Shown: positions 11,982 to 25,031 of the stretch, piece by piece
Layout: the number at the start of each line of letters is the position of its first letter
Position numbering within the stretch: the stretch's first letter is position 1
Assembly (NCBI GenBank): GCA_907164885.2
Contig: OU015495.1
Location: forward strand, 102,252,622 to 102,316,621
Source: Dolomedes plantarius
Taxonomy: Eukaryota; Arthropoda; Arachnida; Araneae; Dolomedidae
Length of the DNA stretch: 64,000 bases
Direction: 5' to 3'
Position numbers and translations under genes: made by a program
Notes under the pieces: model-generated
What the model was told of the DNA's origin: nothing
Databases searched by the model: none
The model's input: only the letters and a program-made list of their open reading frames with translations

Positions 11982-11982
11982 T
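11899..11982. repeat. AAT/ATT and (TA)n microsatellites
   Basis: A (TAA)n to (ATT)n inverted trinucleotide run (about 11900-11930) is followed by (TA)n and (AT)n to 11979. Confidence 0.9.
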
Positions 11983-12136
11983 GTTTATAACTTATATATA
12001 CATTGGTTTATAACTTCTGATATCGCTTCAGAAACAAGGATTTTGTTTCATTCGGTCTTGTAGTGACTGCTGATTATTATCTATGAGTGAACGAAACATT
12101 TTCCTTATACTCTCATCTCTCGTGTTAACACTGTAG

Positions 12137-12996
<860 letters not shown>

Positions 12997-13732
12997 GGTA
13001 ACTGCCTACGTTCGGAGCCAATTTTTAAAAAAAACATTTTTTCCTTTATAGTAAAATAGCACTTAAAAATTAAAAAAAGAACAAAAACTTTCTTGTAAAT
13101 ACCATACTTTTTTTATAAATTTTGTTAATTTGAAGTAATTTTTAATGAAATTTAGCTAAAACGCCTATCACTCTGCACAAAATTCTAATGCTACTATTTT
13201 AATTTACTTCTCACACATGACACATATGACAGTTAACTTCAAAATGACCTACAATATAAGAAAAATTTTAAAATTCAAAAGTAATACAGACAATTTTGTG
13301 CTCCAATATGAAAATTTTGCCTGATTCGTTTTCCCTTCTTTATAAAATTTTCCCTTCTTTATAAAAACAGCCCCAAATAAAAAAAAACTATTTATTATAC
13401 ATCAGTTATTGTACGTCATTTCATTGACAATAGCATCTAAAAATTTCCTGAAAATTTTATCAAATTATACAGTATACATTATAATGTGAGTTATCATGAT
13501 AACGGTAGAGATATGTGCTAAGAAACATAATGCTGAGAAAAACGCATTTAAATTTTTTTATCACTTCAATTTTGTAGCATACGATGTTTTTTTAAATTAT
13601 TATAACTCTGCTTCTAATGGATGTAGAATGAAATTCAAAACGGTTTTTAAAAGATTGACTTTTACGATTCTTGCAAAAAATGAAATTGACCAAAATAGTC
13701 AAAAAATGACATTTTCCACATAGGCAATTACC
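12997..13732. mobile_element. probable MITE, about 736 bp
   Basis: The left end GGTAACTGCCTACGTTCGGA matches the reverse complement of the right end, GGTAATTGCCTATGTGGAA, with few differences. Both ends lead into A/T-rich tracts, giving a palindromic arrangement. Target duplication and superfamily are unclear. A similar word, ACACATAGGCAATTA, occurs alone at about 10450. No transposase frame is visible, and the 75-codon frame at 13496-13723 has no family resemblance. Confidence 0.6.
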
Positions 13733-14565
13733 TTACACATAACAAAAATTTGGTCTGTTGCTGTTCTGTAGAACTTTTATTAATCTTCTACGCAAAAAAG
13801 AACATTGAATCATTTCTGCTAATACGTCAATTACGATAACTAATTTCTTCAGTTTTATTTTCGAGTTATTGTTACAGAAGATACATTTTTATACTGGTCC
13901 TTATAATTTTACTAAATGATCGATTATATGAAAATATTACGTATGAGATATTTTTTCTTCGATCTGAGTTTAAAGTCATATTTCCCATCTTTTACAACTA
14001 CATTACATTGTTGAGAAATTTCAGTTACAAGTTAACAATGGTTAATACTTGAATTTAATCATATGCAAGCGTATTGAACTGCCTATCTCAATTATTATAC
14101 GTTTACATAGACTGATTTATGCTGATATGTACTATAAAATATCAAATATATGCTTGGATTTGATTTTCGTTTCTATACATATACACTGGTAAACATACTC
14201 AGATGTTCAAAGTATACGCAGATATAATTTTTTGGGGGGTGGACGATTGATTAGTTAGATTTTAAGTTGCTACGGTTACTTTTTTGTACATGTTGGTAAA
14301 GGAGATTTAAACTGAGCCTTTTGATGCTGCTTGTTAAAGGCTGAAAAGGCCTGCTGGCAAGACTCAAACTCACAAACACAGGTAAGAGTCTAGACTAGAA
14401 ATACAGAAACAAATATACTTATAGGAAAGACATACAAACATCTATATTCATATTTCAGAAATGGATTCTGATTTACTAACAGTTCTGAAATCAGAGACTC
14501 AATGAATATTTACATATACACTGAGTTTGAAAAGTATGCATTTATAAAAAGAAAACACACACACT

Positions 14566-14567
<2 letters not shown>
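13733..14567. other. AT-rich unassigned sequence
   Basis: Nothing recognisable apart from a slightly less AT-rich patch around 14290-14400. Confidence 0.55.
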
Positions 14568-14902
<335 letters not shown>

Positions 14903-15270
14903 CCTATATGTACCAAATATGTAATACATACATGGATAAAGAATATTATTGGATCAAACTAGAAGAGAGGTTACATATAAGAGACACTGTTTCACTCCGC
15001 AGAATGAAAAAGTTAACCACTTAAGTGTACTAATATATTAGTTAGGAATACATTTATTAAAACCGGGGATTTTTCCGATAGGAGTTTTATTTTGTTGGAA
15101 TTAAAAACCTTCCAAGTATCTGCACAAAATGCCCTTTTAGTACCACGAAAGTATTGGGAGGTGACTGAAAATATGTGTTTCGAGCTGGAACTCGGAGAAA
15201 CTTTTCCGTAGCCATTACTGGGGCAATTTCTTATCTAACTTCTCGAAGAACATCAGGAAGAAAGAAAACG
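14903..15270. other. unassigned sequence
   Basis: Moderately AT-rich, no feature recognised. Confidence 0.5.
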
Positions 15271-15534
15271 TTAGCAAGACGGAACAGAGAATAAAAAACA
15301 AAAATAACGAAAGAAAAAAAAGGACCATTTTCTGGCTAGTATCATTATCTTATTCTCGGTGGAGAACAAATCACCTAAAATACCTTTCCGTGAACTCGAA
15401 CCTGTTCTAACCATCAGTCCCCGATCAACAAGTTGAGTAAAGTAGGAACCATCGTGTCTAATATCATCCAAGATTTCATCCACATCTGATAAATAATTTA
15501 TGAATATTTTATATCCTTGACGGAATTTATGCAA
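15271..15534 (-). other. uncharacterised 87-codon open frame
   Basis: An ATG-to-stop frame on the minus strand. Its composition is unusually balanced for this window: charged and polar residues are mixed, an acidic DVDEILDDIRHDG segment lies near residues 17-29, and a LVDRGLMVRTGSS stretch lies near residues 35-47. The last third becomes F-rich and looks like chance reading. No family is recognised, and no convincing splice acceptor was found upstream. It might be a lone exon, a decayed transposon-coding fragment, or chance. The minus strand also contains AGGTTCGAGTTC, resembling a tRNA B box, so a SINE fragment is another possibility. Confidence 0.2.
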
Positions 15535-17021
15535 TTAATGTTAAAAATTAAGGTAATTTATATAATTTGAACCACTAAATTAGATTTTAATTTTTTTTTC
15601 TCGGGAACAAGTATCATTCTTGTTACAGTTTATGCACTATACTATGCTAAGTTAAATATAAGAGCTGATTTTGGTGGTACAAAGGCATTGATGGTCATCA
15701 GTAAAACGTTGATACTTACTGTACCGTACTGTGCCCTTTGTGGGAATTCATCTTTTTTTTCTAGTACTAACCAATAAAGATACTCATCTCTAGTGTATTG
15801 CAGCAAAGAGGAACATAAGTTTAGACCTCATTGTAGGCTTCATGGAGTGGAAAAGTCTGACTAATTCGTTTGATGCATCAAACTTGCAAAAGCGTTGTTT
15901 CTCTAATAATTTTACCGGTGACCGACAAATATTCACGAATTTTATCAATACACAGCTAACCTTCTTCCACTACACGAAGTTCCTAATTACAGAGTTCGAA
16001 GATAAAAATAATTAACTCTTTTCCTAGTAGCATGTCTTTCATTCAATTTTATCATCATCCAGTCGTCTGGATTTTTAAACAATAAGTCTTAAAAGATGGA
16101 CTGATATTTCTATTATTCTCTTTGAGAGAATTTGCTAATAATATAAAATATAGAGAAATAACCTTTCAGAAATTTGTAACACCTGCATCATATGTTTTGA
16201 CTCTATCATATTGAACAACCCATAATGAGGGTTAATCGTAAATCCCATGTACGTTGAATATCTCTATCTTTGTGAAAGTGATCCCTCTTGCTTGGGTTTG
16301 TTTCAGGCAATTTCCTCATAAGTCAATGTGATTCACCTTCCTTCCTTTAGTGAATCCTGTCACTAAATCATTAAGCTACATCCTTTTCATTAGGCTTTTA
16401 CAATTTGACAACCTTTTTTCTCTTTTTATCAGTTGATTATATATAAACCTCCTCCTTATTTTTAAAACTTTTGGGGTTTCCTTTAAGACTCGCGTATCGC
16501 AGAATTCATTTTGGTTCTTAATCATTATCTATTACAGGAAATAAAAAGTAAATGTTTCTTATTTTAATCATTTACAAATCCATTAATATAAAGCTGATTA
16601 AAATCTACCTTACAGACTAGTTTGTGGAAGAATTAAAATTCTGTTGATTAAGAAAGCTCTATTATAGTCTATGTTAATTTTACTACAGTTGTTTAAAAAA
16701 TGTAACAATAATGATATACCCTGAAAAGTTGCTTTAAATTAATAGAGTTATACCCATAAATTTATTTTAAAACTCCCTCTTTCTTCTTTCCTCAAACTTT
16801 CTTTTCTCCAACTTTCCATCTCTTTACATCTTTCTACTTAATTTCTGCCTCTCTCTACTACAATATGTAATTATGCAATATTTCGTATTGATGACCTATC
16901 ACTGTGTATGCATATTTCTAATTGAAGTAAAACTCAAAACAAACAAAAGATTGAAACGAGATCGGAAGAAGTGAACAACTTTGTTTCACTCAGATCTCAG
17001 GTCAACAATGGAAAATCTCTA
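15535..17021. other. AT-rich unassigned sequence
   Basis: No coding or repeat feature recognised. Confidence 0.55.
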
Positions 17022-17361
17022 TACAGTTGAACGCCGTTATAGAGAGCCCGATATATAACGAACTCACGGATATAACGAACTAAAATTTTGGTCCCTCCAT
17101 TTTCCTATTGTACACATAATTTAATTAGTATTATGTCAGTTTAATGTAATCGATTTTAGTCGATTTAATTCATTAATGATCATTTTTAATAGATTTTATC
17201 ATTTTTAATATATCATTATTGAATACACATTGCAACTATAATGAGTCATGCATTTTGTGATCTCTAACATTTTTCTTAACGGTTCGGATATAGAGAACCA
17301 TCGGATACAGCGAACAAAACCTTTGGTTCCTTGAAGTTTGTTATAACCGGGTTCGACTGTA
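17022..17361. mobile_element. Tigger/pogo-like MITE (336 bp)
   Basis: The body is 17024-17359 with TA on both sides. The left terminus is CAGTTGAACGCCGTTATA, and the right terminus in reverse complement is CAGTCGAACCCGGTTATA. Sub-terminal repeats (GATATAACGAAC, CGGATATAGAGAACC) strengthen the palindromic structure. The CAGT start and TA target fit pogo/Tigger. No transposase remains. It is a different subfamily from the copies at 7628 and 57303. Confidence 0.9.
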
Positions 17362-17579
17362 TTCTGTTGCTAGTAAAGAACTAAACTTCACTCTCAATAT
17401 ATTTAACAGAAAAAAAATGTCTTATATCCTATCTAAGAAAGAGTAGTAAAACTGTTACACGTGGTTTATTATAAATGACTTAGCAATAAAAACAGAAAGA
17501 ATATTCTAGATATTTTTGCTTGAGACATGGCACCAAAAAGGAATACTAAACAATTCTCTTCTGACAGTAATTTTAGAAG
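17362..17579. other. AT-rich spacer
   Basis: No feature seen. Confidence 0.5.
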
Positions 17580-18110
17580 AAAAAAATAATTTTTCACAGA
17601 GGGTTTCGGTTGTTACTGCCCCAAGTTTACAAACCTTCGCTTCTCGCACACGCTAGGTCACGTTGGGTGTATTAAGCAAAACGACCGAGCTGGTAAGCCT
17701 CGGGTATAAACATTTTTACCCCTGGAAACAAATAAGGAAACCTTTCTATTCAAATCCACTTTCATCAAAATCCCATCACCGTATATCCCATTTGAGCCAT
17801 CTTTCTTTTATTTCATGGAGTAACTTCAACCCTCGAGTGTTTCCGAAGTGCGGCTGAAAAAAGAAGACGGGGAAAAAACCAAAGGCGCATAATAAGGCAC
17901 AAAAGAACACATTTATCTCAGGCGCTGAGGCCTTATTCAAATACATGTTGAATTCTGCCTGGGAATACTGTATAACCATTTACGTTTCCTTCATGGGCCA
18001 ACAAGTCTTATTTTATTCACTCGTCTGATGACGTCAGTGGGAGGCGTTACATAACTTAGAAGCCAGAGCAGGCAACTGAATTTGAGAAAGCGCTACTTGT
18101 TTGAATTATT
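17580..18110. promoter_or_regulatory. candidate regulatory block with palindromic CRE
   Basis: A CpG-containing, compositionally distinct segment. The perfect CRE palindrome TGACGTCA lies at 18029-18036. Other factor-like words are AGGTCACG near 17657 (nuclear-receptor half-site type) and GGCGCATAATAAGGC near 17883 (posterior homeodomain type). The two small open frames (17663-17857 plus, 17776-17979 minus) overlap each other and show no domain. The function is inferred from motif content only. Confidence 0.35.
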
Positions 18111-18561
18111 CAGACATGTTGCTTAGATATATGGATGCCCCTGTTTTTCTGCAAATCCGCACTGTTTTGCTTGAATATTTTATGCTTTGATAGTATATTA
18201 TTTTGTTTCGCTGTAAAAAAAGATGACTTTCCTATCCTCAAAGTTTGATTATGATGAAATATTGAAGTAGATTAATTTTTATCCTTTTGCTAACGTAACA
18301 TGGGAGATAATTCATCGTGAATTTTAGACTGAATAAATATAATTGCACATAAATATGCAAATTCAGAGTTAAGTGTTTACTTATTTATGAAAATATTAAA
18401 AACGAGACTAAATAAATTACACCATGACAAAAGAAATTCAGCTGGTTCACAATGACACCTTAATAGCACTTTCATGTTCAGGAAATTTCACTCTATATTC
18501 AAAGAAAAGTGTCATGTCTACAATCAAGACACATGTGACCAGTGCGTGAGTATATGATGTA
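18111..18561. other. AT-rich unassigned sequence
   Basis: No feature recognised. Confidence 0.5.
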
Positions 18562-18664
18562 ATGTCCAAATGATGAAGGAGGGGCCTGGCATTCGGTTCC
18601 AGATTATATGGGTTACAGTCCCCCTGTTGGTATAGAGTTTGTAATCTTTAGGAATCTTCTTTAA
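18562..18664 (+). mobile_element. tRNA-derived SINE family A, 5' part of a split copy
   Basis: Aligns with the better-preserved copy at 54145-54318: CTGGCATTCGGTT, then AGAT...GGGTT, and on to GGAATC-TCTTTAA. The A and B boxes are decayed. The SINE is cut at its own TTAA by the 753-bp element that follows, and resumes at 19422. Confidence 0.7.
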
Positions 18665-19421
18665 GGGGAGTCATCACCTTTGCGCATGTTGAAAAGACAG
18701 AATTTTTGCTGTTTGTTCGAACTTCTATAATTTTTTTTATATTGTCCATCATATATGAAGTTTTCAGTATTAGTTCTCTAAACTTCATAGATTATGTTTC
18801 CTGAATTAATTTTATTACAAGTAAATACGAATTTTGTTTATGAAGTAAGAAGTGAGTGTATTTTCTTAAAATTCAATATTTATACTGATACACTGCGCGC
18901 AGACTTACAACAACACTAATTAAGTTTCAATAATAATTTTTACATTTTTGTGATGCTAAAACATTAGGTATATTTCTACACCTATTTAAATTTTAAAACA
19001 CCCAAAAATATTTACTCCAGGGCAATCAGATTTAAAAAAACTGTAAACGCCCATTAAAATTACAAGTCAAATGCTATAAATTCATAGTAAAATATTTTTT
19101 AAGAAAAAATTAAGTGCATATTTTTTGTAGCATTATTATACACCTATCCTGAAAATATGAAAGCAATATCTGCAGTACTTTCCTTTATATAGTGCACGCA
19201 AGCATGAAAATGATCATTTCGAGAAAAAGGCTTCTAAAGTTCCCACACTGGTAATGCTTCCATTGGAACTACTTCTTTCATGTCATAGTTTTTAATGTTC
19301 TAGATGGAATATTTTAACGCGGTTTGTTTTAAATGATTCAGAAATGTTCAAATATTCTAAAAATGCAAAAAAAAAGTAAAATTTGATTTTTTGAAGGTTT
19401 AAAGGTGATGAGTCCTCTAAA
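18661..19421. mobile_element. TTAA-target MITE, copy 2 (753 bp), nested in a SINE
   Basis: The body is about 18665-19417. The left terminus is TTAA-GGGGAGTCATCACCTTTG; the right end reads AAAGGTGATGAGTCCTC followed by TAAA, a one-base variant of TTAA. The interior is AT-rich without coding capacity. It interrupts SINE family A exactly where intact copies have TTAA, so the SINE supplies an independent view of the pre-insertion site. Superfamily as for copy 1. Confidence 0.85.
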
Positions 19422-19483
19422 ATGTTGGTTCCGATCTAATTAGCCTTTGTAGCAAAAAACCCCTTTCTGCCTCAACCAATCAT
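19422..19483 (+). mobile_element. tRNA-derived SINE family A, 3' part of the split copy
   Basis: TGTTGGTTCCGATCTAATTA corresponds to TGTTGGTCCTGGTCTAATTA in the copy at 54145-54318, and the match fades towards a CCTCAACCAATC tail. Confidence 0.7.
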
Positions 19484-21789
19484 GGTGTTAGGTTCGGCAC
19501 ACCTGTCAGGTAATCCAGAAATGCAATTTAGATTTCCGAGGCGGTAGAGTCGTTTTTAAAATGAAAACTGAAATTGGGTGATAATGTCTTGCAGCTTTAG
19601 TTGTCCTACAATTTAACCGAATTATTAATATCTAATGATAAATAGTCTGTTTATCAGTTGAAATTACCCTTCACTGTAAGGCGTTGGCATTTTGCTATAT
19701 AAATATAACAAAATATGTTTAATTTTTTAAAAAAAATTGTGTTTGGGCACGTGTTTGAATGTTATTGCAACTGATTTAAACTTTTGTTGAACAATTTTTT
19801 TATGTTCCTTTGATTTTGAAGTAGAAATTTTTTTACGTATTTGAAGCAGAATTTTTGAAGTAGAAATTTTTTGAAGTAGAAAAATACATCCACTGATGAG
19901 TTAAGTCTATTATTACAAATTTTACAAGCAAAACTTTAAGAAAACTATTTTAGCTTGTAAGGTTTACCTAAGAATCGATTAACAATAATCGATCTTTATA
20001 GTCATATAACTCCAAAGAAGCTACAAGTTATGCTAAGTTCAGCTTAGGTGGCTACGATAAATACCGAGTAGCCGAGTTGCCACTTGTGGCGATTAGCTAG
20101 TTTTCTTCAAACTTACGCGAGTTCTTATCAACCCGTTAGACGAAGGTTATTTGTGGTTATAGGCCAAAGATTAATGAGCAGCATCACTGGTTTGATTTAA
20201 AAATAATTTGTGAATATTTTTGAAATAAAATTCCTTTCATAGTGTTTGTACTCGTGAGTATATCGAACTGTATTTCCTTGCACAGTGTTAATACAGGTTG
20301 TACCAGTAGTACGCAGTATTGTTTTGAAATGCAAGTATATGTGTCAAGTAAAGAATAAACTTTGTTATATATATCTATTAAGTGCCGTTTATACTTCGAT
20401 AAAGGGTCATTTCAATATGCATATACCCTAGTTACGGTAGAAGTTGACCATCTCTATAATTTTAATAGGCAATAATAAGTTTGGTCAAATTAAAGAATTA
20501 ACTTTGCCAAAAATCTATCTAAATGTATTTTTAAACAAAATGCATGCAGATATTTTTGTCTGGGGTTAATACATCTATCTTAACTATGTTTGTAATCTGA
20601 AGTGCACTGAACTTAAAATGCATACTTCCGCCTTCCCTCACAAGAAAGTGGACATTCGTTTTATCTGCCAATTCAAATGCACAGCTTAAGTAAATGTTAC
20701 ATGCCAGTTGATCCTATTTATATGAGACGGATATGTTTCTAAAGCCAAATAGCACACGTAAGATCTCACTGTAGAAAGACGCGCTTTATACTGGAGACTG
20801 ATAAGAGAGTTTAGTTCACGTATTCCGTTCCATTGAGAGAAATTATCAAAACAGTGAGCAGCCAGGAAAATTTCTGGCTGGAGTCCATCTTCACTTCAAT
20901 TAGCCCTCTAGTATTCAGTGGCTCTACATGTACCTTAAAGGTCTTTTCAGCCACATGTAACTAACTCCAAGTTACCAGCAAATTGTTTATTTAAAAGTGA
21001 TACATGAAAATTTTATGAATTAACTGAAACGTAAGTGGAACTGCTTGGTCATGTCTCGTTGGTCAATAATACATTCTAATATAATTGAATCAAAATAAAG
21101 CTGGGATACACACTGAGAAAGAGAGGAAAAAATTGAAATTGCTTCTCTGTCGTTTGCCCCAATAAACAAGCATATATTTTCAATACGCTGAATATTTAGT
21201 AAACAAGTTATGGCACTAAAACGCTTGAAAGCAGCGAAAAATCTCTAAAGTAGCACGTTAATAATCCAGGATTTAAACAACGAGGGTAGCTCCTATCTGG
21301 TTAAATCACTTTGGTTTAAAATGGTTTTTCAGCACTGTTTGTGAATTTTTAATTGCCAAGTAGAATTTTTTACGAGCAGGAGCATGAATTGTATCAAAGG
21401 TATCACCCGAGCAAGCTGTCACAACGAACTGCAGCAATTTTTTTTTTTTACATTTATTCATACATCTTTCCCACATCTTTCCCCGTTTATTCATACATAC
21501 ATCTTTCTCTTTTCGACAAATACTTTTTTTAAATTCTGAATGTAATTTTTTTTTCAATTACATTTTTTAAACACTTATTTCGTCTGTATGGTGTTTACAT
21601 AATAAGGTTAATCAGAAAAAAGGTAATAAAATAGAAAATGCAAGACTATTCCTTTTTTTTGAAATAGTAAATTGACCACACAATTTAGATATCTTTTTAT
21701 AATCTTTTCCAGTAACTAAAAATACTTAAATTTTTCCTCCTGTATTTTAGGCTAAGAATACTGTCATTTTACTCCTATTTATTTACAGA
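19484..21789. other. unassigned, mostly AT-rich sequence
   Basis: Contains degenerate GAAGTAGAAATTTTT repeats at about 19820-19885 and a less AT-rich patch at 20010-20175. No gene recognised. The minus-strand 83-codon frame at 21306-21557 is K-rich and unsupported. Confidence 0.5.
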
Positions 21790-22042
21790 TATGAGGCGGT
21801 GAAAGACAAAGTGGTGTAAGTCACATTTTTAACTTTTTTTATTTGAGGGCAAAAATGTAATCTCCATGTTCAATTTATAGTGGCATTGCAAATAATTATT
21901 ATTTGCAATATTATAATAATTATTATGAATTATAATTTGTTCAATTTATAGTTTAATTTTTGTAGTTTTTGCAGTAAAACGTTTTTGACTTGTTTTACAC
22001 TTGATTTACTGACTTACAGCACTTTGCTTTCACCGCCTCATA
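21790..22042. mobile_element. MITE with 31-bp termini (249 bp)
   Basis: The body is 21792-22040, flanked by TA. The left end begins TGAGGCGGTGAAAGACAAAG, and the right end in reverse complement begins TGAGGCGGTGAAAGCAAAG. The match extends to TGTAAGTCA with one indel and one or two mismatches. The centre is a second AT-rich inverted repeat (TTTGCAATATTATAATAATT region). TA flanks suggest a Tc1/mariner-type origin, which is inferred; the terminal sequence is not one I can name. Confidence 0.9.
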
Positions 22043-22324
22043 TATTGAAGAAAGTACAAACAAACATGTATGAAATGAAAAATTTTTCAAAGATATTCTA
22101 GCTCAGTATCGAAAATTTGGGCATAATACAAAAGTAATTAGTAGACAATAAGCCTTATTAATACACATATGAACTACTTTTCTAAATTCTACATTTTGCA
22201 TGACTGGAGATTGGGGTGTTTTACTGTGTACATCTGCAGTATTTGGATATCAAACTGGAATGCTTTGTTGGGGGAAATTATGAACACAAACGAAAATATT
22301 TAAACCCCAATTTTGTTTTATTTA
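22043..22324. other. AT-rich spacer
   Basis: No feature seen. Confidence 0.5.
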
Positions 22325-22551
22325 TTTAACGCGGGGCACTTGTCCGGAGGCATTCGCACAAACACCGCGATTGATGATTGACTTCTTCTAGGAGGCCCAT
22401 TTAGAGCCAGCGTAGCTTCACAACTTAGACCGAGCAATCCAAGGTTGACATCTGGGAGGTCAAACCCTCCTCTCCCCTCCACCATTCATCTCAAACCCCT
22501 AAACCTTATAGAAGTACTTGGCGACCAACAGATTTAATGGGCGCAGACTTT
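22325..22551 (+). repeat. dispersed repeat family C, longest copy
   Basis: A GC-richer block beginning near ACGCGGGGCACTTGTCCGG. Its 5' half resembles 27436-27540 (GGCATTCGCA / GACGTTCGCA, then a GATTGATGATTGACTT-like stretch). Its 3' half resembles 2062-2155. Class unknown: no coding frame and no clear tRNA promoter boxes. Confidence 0.5.
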
Positions 22552-23419
22552 AAATTTATTTACATTACTTATAAAGGGAAATAAAAGTTCATATATTTGC
22601 AATTATATGAACATTTTGGATACTATTGCAAAGTTACTTTAAATTATTTGGTTTGATATCTGAATTTATAAATAGCTTTTGTTTGAAGATACATAACTTA
22701 TTTTTACCCCATGATTTAAAAAAGGTAGGTTTACAGCTTTTGCTAAATCACCAATCACAAAAGGGATCCGATAAACTTAATTAATTTTGAAGCATTTATT
22801 CCCGATCTAATCTATACTATAATAAGCAAATAACTTTTGTACCTTATTTACTGCATCAGCAGAAAAAAAGGTAATACCTGAAAATTTTTAAAAACTTCAA
22901 AGGTCTATCGAAAGCTTTACATGAAAAAAAAACTCGTTATTAGGAATTTTTCCCGCTTACTAGAAGATCTCATTTGTAATTATTGATGTAATTTATCCAG
23001 GATTTAATCCTCATTTATCTGTTCATGACTTCTATATTTTTCTACTTTGTTTTTTAGTAATATCTCCAACATTTCCTTCATAAGATAACTGTTAACCGTA
23101 ATCTGAAATGGAATGTGAATTCCTTTCTTTAAAAATAGCTGTTTGCGTCAGAGTCTCTTTCTAATACTCGTCAAATCAAAATATAGCAGTAACAGAAAAT
23201 CTGTCAAATCAGAAAATATATCAAGATACATTAAATCACATACTTTATAGCACTTTAAATGTTTATTTTTATTTTTTTTTCATTTTATTGCATCATATAT
23301 GTGCAATATATTATCTTTTTAAATCTATTAGATGCACAAATATAAATATATTCCATGTGTGTTGAATCTCTCATTGCCACTTTCTAATATCAAAATAATA
23401 TCTTATCACTTTTATATCT
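22552..23419. other. AT-rich unassigned sequence
   Basis: No feature recognised. Confidence 0.55.
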
Positions 23420-23910
23420 GTAACAGTAGAATATTAATATACATTATAAACATAATTCGAAACAACCTTCAGTAATAATTTTAAAAATTGCCTTCACGAG
23501 GGATTGTTTATTTATTTTTTTTTTGAAATATTGTAACCTACGTATAATTTGGTTTATATCCATAAAAAATGGCAAAAATACTAAATTAGGTGTCACCTGT
23601 TGGATCAACTATGTTTATTCATTGATGATGAATTCAAGCTAATTTAAATATTGTTCAAAATGAAGGTTTTATTCCCAATTTTAGAATTATAATTTAATGT
23701 TATAGAAGCTTTAATTTCGTCACAATAGAATGTTGGATGCTCATTTGTGTCCACATAAAAGTAGGATATATTTTCTCTGATTTCGTCACTATAGAAAATT
23801 AGGCAATTAATATACATTATACATGTAATTAGGAACTAGCGTTAAGTAATAAAATGGACAACATTCACTTTAAACTGGTTTCTTTTTTTTATATTGTAAC
23901 CTATGTATAA

Positions 23911-24613
23911 TCTATATATATAAAACAGTTCCGTAACTGACTGACTCACTGACTCATTGACTGACTAACATACAACTCACAGACCAAACCGCTGGACCTA
24001 AAGGGATGCAATTTTGCATGGTGATTCTTATTATAGTGTAGGGGTGCACTATAAAAGATTTCTGAAAAATTCTTCAAAGATTTTTTTTAATTAAATTTTT
24101 AAGCTGTTCTAGTAACTTTTTTTAAGTTTGCATTTAAAACAATAATTTGAGGGTTATAAAATTTATATCACAAGAAAGGTCTTAAAAATTCCTTTAAAAT
24201 TAGATCTTTTTCGAATCTTTACCTCTATTTTCTGATTTTTGGTGAATTTTTAAAGATTAATTTTTAGCATTTAATTTATTAAATGCTGATCACGCGATTT
24301 CTTTTTCTGTTACTTTAAATAAATTTATCGTCCCGTCCATAACAATGAAATAGACAAAAAATATTTTTTTCCTTGCTAATGCGGCAGACGATTGGATATT
24401 ATCCAAAAAAATATTAAAATACAGTAAAAGATATGTTCCTCAAACTGTACTATAATAACTGTACTATATTCTTTAGTATGTCCTATTACATTTAATTTGA
24501 ATATTTTCTTCTACATTATTTTGTCTATAAAAATATCTCTTACGTTTTTTTTATAAATATATTTTTTTATTTTTTTTACATCAATTGCATATATTGATCG
24601 TTGTATTTATTTT

Positions 24614-24667
<54 letters not shown>

Positions 24668-24740
24668 GAATTAATTGCATACATTGACCGTTGTATTTAA
24701 TTTGAATGTACTCCGTAGCGAAGTACGGGTTTTCAGCTAG
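23911..24740 (+). mobile_element. non-autonomous Helitron, copy 1 (830 bp)
   Basis: Starts TCTATATATATAAAACAG after an A and ends TTTTCAGCTAG before a T, as expected for Helitrons (5' TC, 3' CTRR, insertion between A and T, no target duplication). A short hairpin, CGTA-GCGAAG-TACG, precedes the 3' end. The 5' region holds TGACTGACTCACTGACTCA-type repeats and CCAAACCGCTGGACCTAAAG. A (TA)n tract (24615-24663) lies just inside the 3' end. No Rep/helicase coding sequence is present. Confidence 0.93.
24615..24663. repeat. (AT)n tract inside Helitron copy 1
   Basis: A pure alternating tract at the same relative position as the (TA)n in the Helitron at 61304-62159. Confidence 0.95.
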
Positions 24741-24765
24741 TTAAGTATAAAACACTAAAAAATAA

Positions 24766-25031
24766 ACTCATGGCGCAACAGTCCCCTGTGGGTCAAGGCC
24801 GGCGGTGCCCATCTCCGCTTTCTTGACCGTGGGCTTGGGGTGCCATACAGCATATGTCTCAGTCAGGTGGTCAACCTGAAATGAGACCCTCAGAGTTTAG
24901 TTCCCAAGCATGCTTGGTTCTCATTTTATCGACCCACCCAAAGGATGAAAGGCTGAGCCGATCTTGCCCAGTCGCAGGGTCGAACCCGGGATCTATGGCG
25001 TGACGCTTTTAACCACTACGCTACCGGGCGT
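24766..25031 (-). mobile_element. tRNA-derived SINE family B (about 266 bp)
   Basis: Read on the minus strand it starts with a tRNA-like head. The A box TAGCGTAGTGGTTAA is followed about 30 bp later by the B box GGGTTCGACCC, both in pol III internal-promoter form. A non-tRNA body of about 190 bp follows, with GGGTGGGTCGATAAAATGAG and GGTTGACCACCTG segments. Flanking duplications are not clear. It sits just downstream of the Helitron, inside copy B of the local duplication. It is unrelated to SINE family A. Confidence 0.88.
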
